Shown one piece after another: positions 6,701 through 9,498 of a stretch of DNA of 9,498 bases; position 1 is the stretch's first letter, and every line of letters starts with the position of its first letter. A program made the position numbers and the translations under genes. Under the pieces are notes generated by a model. It was not told the origin of the DNA. It saw only the letters and a list, made by a program, of their open reading frames with translations, and did not search any database. Origin of the DNA: an uncultured Lachnospiraceae bacterium (GTDB taxonomy: Bacteria > Bacillota > Clostridia > Lachnospirales > Lachnospiraceae); NCBI GenBank assembly GCA_949346185.1, contig CASGVX010000064.1:1-9498 (forward strand), given 5' to 3'.

Positions 6701-7275
6701 AGATTCAGGACAATATCTTCTGCCTGATTGCCACATTGAAGTATCTGAGCCAGAAGGCGGAACTTTCGGAGGAGGAAAAGAAGTTTGCTGATTACCATGT
6801 GAACAAATTGTATGAGCAGAAGAAAGTATTCCCCTTCTTTCGGGATTTTTATGGCAAATTATCCCTGCCCATCCATATTCTGGATGAGCACTATGTATCT
6901 TACACCTCCAATCCTGAGTATGAGGTGAAGATACACTATCTGATTTCATCGGGATATGAGGAGGGGGAATACGTGACGGAGACCATGCGGGATATGTTTC
7001 AGGGGATCCATGTGAAGGAATTTGTTCTGTTTCAGGACGAAATCCTGCAATATTATATCTCTGAACTTAGGCCGGAGGGGGAAGTGATTACCAAGAGCGT
7101 CAGCGTGAAGTTTGATGAGACGATGGACAATGAGCGTACCAGCAGCCGGTATCATATGCTGAACCTGATGATGATTGCTCAGGAGATGAATGAGGAGAGT
7201 ACGCTGATTGATATGATGCGGGAGTACGTGGAAACCAGAGAGTGCGTGAATACGCTGTTTAAGCCTGTGGAGTAG
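3724..7275 (+). CDS. Large Ig-like / alpha-solenoid scaffold protein (DUF5717-like)
   Basis: This is a 1183-residue protein of unknown function, predicted cytoplasmic because no signal peptide or membrane helix is visible. From predicted secondary structure, an Ig-like beta sandwich covers about residues 18-115 (LSHREIQVEVNAG, PGETVKGNIIVIT), a helical linker about 120-187, and a second Ig-like sandwich about 190-288 (GKNYARITVSNVGQRIDIGIVA). A charged helix (290-303) leads into a long alpha-helical repeat region of TPR/solenoid type from about 305 to 1040. This is interrupted by a beta-rich insert near 675-735 (VGVYVTHRELEGEEFVPFVKG). The C-terminus (about 1045-1140) is again beta-rich. The size and order fit the DUF5717 family as I remember it from Lachnospiraceae. 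GGGAGGA (3713-3719) precedes ATG 3724. It is first in an operon with the Hsp70-like and TPR genes, which suggests a scaffold for a multiprotein complex. No catalytic motif was seen. Domain edges are by eye. Confidence 0.85.
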   Translation: MRDKINQAAKGVFEYSPSALKLSHREIQVEVNAGESYQGSFSVTNEKKRFLRGQVSTDCHFLELPEEFFEGVANDVPFIFHGESLRPGETVKGNIIVITSCGTVLLPFRGTMGVPSCQVSTGRIKDLFHYTNLAKEQPEEAAALFRNPHFEEIFLYRDNKNIALYRGLSKGVSRGMALEEFLIAIHKKLPIQLSVNRQDFEYSDCSKNFSDRFILTKNNWGFGEYHIHSDSPFVIPEHKIIWTEDFVGNTCSIPFLVDVDQMQTGKNYARITVSNVGQRIDIGIVATKESRHREEWQARRKNQHNQYQLTHLYIEFCMGRLDREEYLKEVESVIYTMEKSGMELATQLFRIHLGIMEHREAKVRDGLAILEEQEEEMEREHPVKYCAFLYLKGLWAGEEDVTKSCVAKIEEYYQRDRDNWKLLWFLLYLSPEYQLERKKYEEIVVQLGRNCHSPVMFVEICSILNDTPGLLTELTPGICEAIHWGSKKQFVERDVALRYGYLAGRLRNYSEAVLKDLCRFYEQFQDEEMLSSICKMLMNGQITGNGAFYWYNLGVEHNLKLTDLYEYYMYSIDESQEIKLQDSTLLYFLYDNHLTVTKKAMLYAYVVRNKASMEETYESYRQMMEDFTLRQLAAGRISNNLAVLYEEFIKEGCVNETIASQLPAVMFCHEILCQNPDIVGVYVTHRELEGEEFVPFVKGRAVVHIFTENYQIFLADALDNRYALSVDYTVNKLLHLEHLAMTCYEKHCGDDRLLLYLYDRAERMNQSGREIENIRRDILKIANLSRYHYRKSFCSLVRYYYDNFEGELLDATLENLDWELVTPGERVQFMEYCTVRRYFDKAMEGIALYGYDKIDGKRLLKVSSDTFARAMDKEDKHLVQIAWHIFQSGHFDENMLGYLCRYYSGRIFDMVQIWRYAKGFSVDTGDFAERILGQILFTEEMLPDAYEVFYQYYESGKDKRLILAFMKFVAYNYMVRGWMIPSQMFGYFYKDVQIQDNIFCLIATLKYLSQKAELSEEEKKFADYHVNKLYEQKKVFPFFRDFYGKLSLPIHILDEHYVSYTSNPEYEVKIHYLISSGYEEGEYVTETMRDMFQGIHVKEFVLFQDEILQYYISELRPEGEVITKSVSVKFDETMDNERTSSRYHMLNLMMIAQEMNEESTLIDMMREYVETRECVNTLFKPVE

Positions 7276-7281
7276 GGGAGG
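7275..7281 (+). promoter_or_regulatory. Ribosome-binding site that supports a TTG start
   Basis: GGGGAGG overlaps the stop codon of the preceding gene by one base and lies eight bases before TTG 7290. It is the only strong site here and no in-frame ATG follows before the conserved GIDLG motif, so TTG is the likely start. Overlap of the site with the upstream stop suggests coupled translation. Confidence 0.75.
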
Positions 7282-7289
7282 TTGTTTGA

Positions 7290-8558
7290 TTGGATTTGGA
7301 AAAGGATAGGACATTGCTGGTGGGAATTGACTTGGGAAAGGAAGTTACTCAGGTGAATTGCTTTGACTTTACCACCTACGAGCCGGTGCCCATCGGCCGG
7401 GAGTCAGGGAAGGAGCGGGGTTACGAGATTCCTACGTCGCTGGCGGTGAATCCTGCTCGGGGGGAATGGTACTGGGCGGATGAGGAAGTGCCCTCCCGGG
7501 AGCAGGTATTCAGGATTACCTATCTCTTGGCGGATGTTTTGCGGGACGACACCATCACGGTGGGGGATTACGCAGTGGAGAGCTATCAGGTATTGAAGAG
7601 ATTTCTCGTAAAGGTGCTGAGCATTCTCAAGGGGTACTATCCCAGAGAGCGTATACGGAAATTGGTGATTACCTTGGCGGAGAAGGAGGAAAAGCTGGTG
7701 GCCTATCTCCAGCAGATCGGCAGAGAGATTGGATTGCCGGAGAATGCTTTGGTGGTGCAGAATCACAGGCAGAGCTATATGTACTATGCCATCAGCCAGC
7801 CCAAGGAACTGTGGGTGAATAATGTGGGAATGTTTCAGTTAGAGGGAAATCGGTTATTGTATTCCCAGATAGATATTGATAGGAAGACCATGCCTCTCAT
7901 TATCGGTGTCGTCCAGAAGGATTTATCGGACGGGCTGGACTGGGAGGGGCTGGCAGAGGAGGGAGCGGAGCAGATTTCCTATGCCTTCCTCAATGTGGCG
8001 GGGGCGGCGCTGCACAAGCAGTATGTCACCACGGTTTATGTCACGGGGAAAGGCTTTGAGCGAGAGTGGGCTGGCGAAGCCTTGAAGGAACTGTGCACGG
8101 GACGCCGGGTGTTCCGGGGGCAGAATCTATTTACCAGAGGGGCCTGCTATGCCGCCCGGGAGCTTTCCGGGGAGGGGAAGCTGGATAACTGCCTTTTCTT
8201 GGATGAGGATATGATTGCCAGCAATATTTCCCTGCGGCTATACCGGGATGCGGAGGTGCAGGATGTGCTGATGGCCAGAGCCGGCTCCCTTTGGAATGAG
8301 GTGGATGCCAGCGTGGATGTGATTCCGGACGAGGAGGATGAAATCCAGATAACCGTGCAGAATGTATTGAAGCGGGAGGCCAGGGCTCACATGCTTTCCC
8401 TCAGCGGCTTTGCCGGCAGGGAGAATAAGATGACCAGATTTACGATTCGCATACGGTTTGGCGACAGCAGCACATGCATCGTCACATTGAAGGATAATGG
8501 CTTCGGGGAGTTCTGCCCCGGGAGCAACAGGGTGTGGGAACGGCATATTGCGATATGA
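7290..8558 (+). CDS. Hsp70/actin-fold ATPase-like protein with degenerate phosphate-2 motif (DUF5716-like)
   Basis: This 422-residue protein has the motif order of Hsp70/actin-fold ATPases. A phosphate-1-like VGIDLGKEVTQV lies at residues 11-22. At 124-169 a stretch matches the Hsp70 pattern of a strand, helix and 'A-x2-aGl-x-n-x5-E-x2-aA-x-aY': KLVITLAEKEEK, then IGLPENALVVQNHRQSYMYYA. Where DLGGG should follow (phosphate-2) there is NNVGMF (177-182), so the Asp and glycines are lost. An adenosine-like motif VYVTGKGF (249-256) and a connect-2-like NLFTRGACYAA (279-289) come next. About 315-422 is beta-rich, in the place of an Hsp70 substrate-binding domain. This suggests a nucleotide-binding or pseudo-ATPase chaperone-like subunit. 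From memory it corresponds to the DUF5716 family. The gene begins 14 bases after the scaffold gene at a TTG codon. The Hsp70 relationship is my own motif reading and should be tested by structure prediction. Confidence 0.8.
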   Translation: MDLEKDRTLLVGIDLGKEVTQVNCFDFTTYEPVPIGRESGKERGYEIPTSLAVNPARGEWYWADEEVPSREQVFRITYLLADVLRDDTITVGDYAVESYQVLKRFLVKVLSILKGYYPRERIRKLVITLAEKEEKLVAYLQQIGREIGLPENALVVQNHRQSYMYYAISQPKELWVNNVGMFQLEGNRLLYSQIDIDRKTMPLIIGVVQKDLSDGLDWEGLAEEGAEQISYAFLNVAGAALHKQYVTTVYVTGKGFEREWAGEALKELCTGRRVFRGQNLFTRGACYAARELSGEGKLDNCLFLDEDMIASNISLRLYRDAEVQDVLMARAGSLWNEVDASVDVIPDEEDEIQITVQNVLKREARAHMLSLSGFAGRENKMTRFTIRIRFGDSSTCIVTLKDNGFGEFCPGSNRVWERHIAI

Positions 8559-8584
8559 TGCTTAATAATTAAGGGAGGCAGGTT

Positions 8585-9424
8585 ATGGGAAAACTGATAC
8601 AGTGCAGCAGCGAACTTGCAAGGGAACCATATCATTTTCGGCTGACCAAGACGAATGTGTACTCCATGGAAGAGGTGTGCTATTATATACGCCATAATAT
8701 ATATATGATGCAGGAGGAGGTCTTCGACCGGGAGTTTGCCCAGTGGATTCGCCGGGAACTGCATATGGATAAGACGGCGGACAAGCTGGAGCGGCTCATT
8801 GACGACCATCGGAATATGAAGGATATCGTAGTGACTCTGTGCTGCAGCTGCGATTATTATGAGGAGGATGAGATCCGGGAGCTCATCAGAATCATTGACG
8901 AGACGGAACATTTGCCAGGCTATGCCAGAAAGAAGTACAAGGGGGATAATTATCTTCGATGCCAGTCCTATGAGAAGGCGGTGGAGGAGTATGAAAAGGT
9001 GTTTGAGAGCGATGAAATCCTTCAGGCAGAGGCCAAGGTGTATGGGGATTTGTTCCACAATATGGGAGTTGCCTATGTGAATATCGGGGAGTTCCATAAG
9101 GCTTCCGAACTGTTTCTGAAGGCTTATGAGAAGAATGGCCGGGAGGAGTCTCTGGCTCAGTGCATGTATGCCCTGAGGATGTGCAAGGACGTGGGGACTT
9201 ACAAGAAATTATTGAATGACTTGGAGATTTCCCAAGAGGATCAGGATCAGTGGGACAAAGAGTACCAGCGCGCCTTGGAACTTGCCGGCGGCAGCAGGGA
9301 GGCGAAGCGGGTGGAGAAGCTGCGGGGGCTGGTGCGCAGTGGAAATATGGAAGAGTATTACGAGAAAGTTCACAGTTCCATTTCCGCATGGAAGAATGAA
9401 TATCGAAAGCAGATTAGCATCTAA
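8585..9424 (+). CDS. TPR-repeat protein with a distinct N-terminal domain, unknown function
   Basis: This 279-residue cytoplasmic protein has two recognisable parts. Residues 1-110 form a mixed domain (IQCSSELAREPYHFRLTKTN, then VCYYIRHNIYMM) that I do not recognise beyond similar openings in other Lachnospiraceae hypothetical proteins; it includes a small cysteine cluster C86, C87, C89. From about 112 the protein is helical: a TPR-like pair at 116-146 (YKGDNYLRCQSYEKAVEEYEKVF), then a near-canonical TPR at 153-184 (YGDLFHNMGVAYVNIGEFHKASELFLKAYEKN) with the usual small and aromatic positions. Further helices run to the end. TPRs bind peptides or partner proteins, and TPR proteins commonly act as Hsp70 co-chaperones, so an adaptor role towards the adjacent Hsp70-like protein is a reasonable inference. 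AGGGAGG (8572-8578) lies six bases before ATG 8585. The gap to the preceding gene is 26 bases and to the next is 14, so it is within the operon. Confidence 0.85.
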   Translation: MGKLIQCSSELAREPYHFRLTKTNVYSMEEVCYYIRHNIYMMQEEVFDREFAQWIRRELHMDKTADKLERLIDDHRNMKDIVVTLCCSCDYYEEDEIRELIRIIDETEHLPGYARKKYKGDNYLRCQSYEKAVEEYEKVFESDEILQAEAKVYGDLFHNMGVAYVNIGEFHKASELFLKAYEKNGREESLAQCMYALRMCKDVGTYKKLLNDLEISQEDQDQWDKEYQRALELAGGSREAKRVEKLRGLVRSGNMEEYYEKVHSSISAWKNEYRKQISI

Positions 9425-9438
9425 AATGGAGGAGCGGC

Positions 9439-9498
9439 ATGGCTTTTTGGAATAGAAGAAAGGCTCGGTCGGGGTCGTCGGCCGTGAGGAAGATGTTC
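9439..9498 (+). CDS. 5' end of the next operon gene (truncated by the window)
   Basis: ATG 9439 opens a frame that stays open to the right edge (20 codons). It is supported by GGAGGAG at 9428-9434, four bases before the start. It begins 14 bases after the TPR gene's stop and so continues the operon. The visible peptide (MAFWNRRKARSGSSAVRKMF) is short, basic and not diagnostic. A basic N-terminus without a hydrophobic core suggests a cytoplasmic protein. By analogy with what I remember of such clusters, the product may be another Hsp70-family protein, but nothing in these 20 residues shows it. Confidence 0.7.
   Translation, partial: MAFWNRRKARSGSSAVRKMF

Noticed and set aside
8561..8573. Palindrome CTTAATAATTAAG between the Hsp70-like and TPR genes
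   Set aside because: The arms are perfect but the single central base cannot form a hairpin loop without melting pairs, it is AT-only at its core, and no T-run follows; it is neither a terminator nor a convincing operator.
8387..9097. 236-codon open frame on the minus strand
   Set aside because: It is antisense to the Hsp70-like and TPR genes and spans their junction; the + strand genes have ribosome-binding sites and recognisable motifs.

Overview
The window looks like chromosome from an anaerobic gut-type Firmicute (Bacillota), most likely a Lachnospiraceae-like Clostridium relative. The reasons are near-perfect GGAGG Shine-Dalgarno sites before almost every gene, sigma-A promoters with extended -10 boxes, a yybP-ykoY (manganese) riboswitch with a U-tract terminator, a SEC-C methionine aminopeptidase, and a cluster of large uncharacterised proteins that I associate from memory with Lachnospiraceae (DUF5717 and DUF5716 type). 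The family-level assignment is inference.

Left part (1-1483): a visibly AT-rich segment on the + strand. It holds an open frame running in from the left edge, a type I methionine aminopeptidase with an N-terminal SEC-C zinc motif, and a small three-helix membrane protein. At about 1484 the composition becomes much more GC-rich. The first thing after the boundary is a decayed, internally deleted transposase fragment of IS1380 type (1484 to about 1690). This part looks like accessory or rearranged DNA.

Middle part (1702-3554, minus strand): a two-gene metal-transport operon. Transcription starts at a strong promoter (3526-3554), runs through a yybP-ykoY Mn2+ riboswitch and an intrinsic terminator, then mntP (Mn2+ efflux) and, 17 bases later, a CaxA/YrbG-type cation:cation antiporter. 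The layout implies that both exporters are made only when cytosolic Mn2+ is high.

Right part (3608-9498, + strand): a divergently transcribed operon with its own extended -10 promoter. It encodes, with gaps of 14, 26 and 14 bases: (1) a 1183-residue protein with two Ig-like beta-sandwich domains and a long alpha-solenoid (DUF5717-like); (2) a 422-residue protein with the motif order of an Hsp70/actin-type ATPase but a degenerate phosphate-2 motif (DUF5716-like), starting at TTG; (3) a 279-residue TPR protein; and (4) the first 20 codons of a further gene. None has a signal peptide or membrane segment, so the set is predicted to be cytoplasmic. The combination of Ig-solenoid scaffold, Hsp70-like subunit and TPR adaptor is the most promising uncharacterised system in the window; its function cannot be read from the sequence. 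I see no tRNA, rRNA, CRISPR array or prophage genes.
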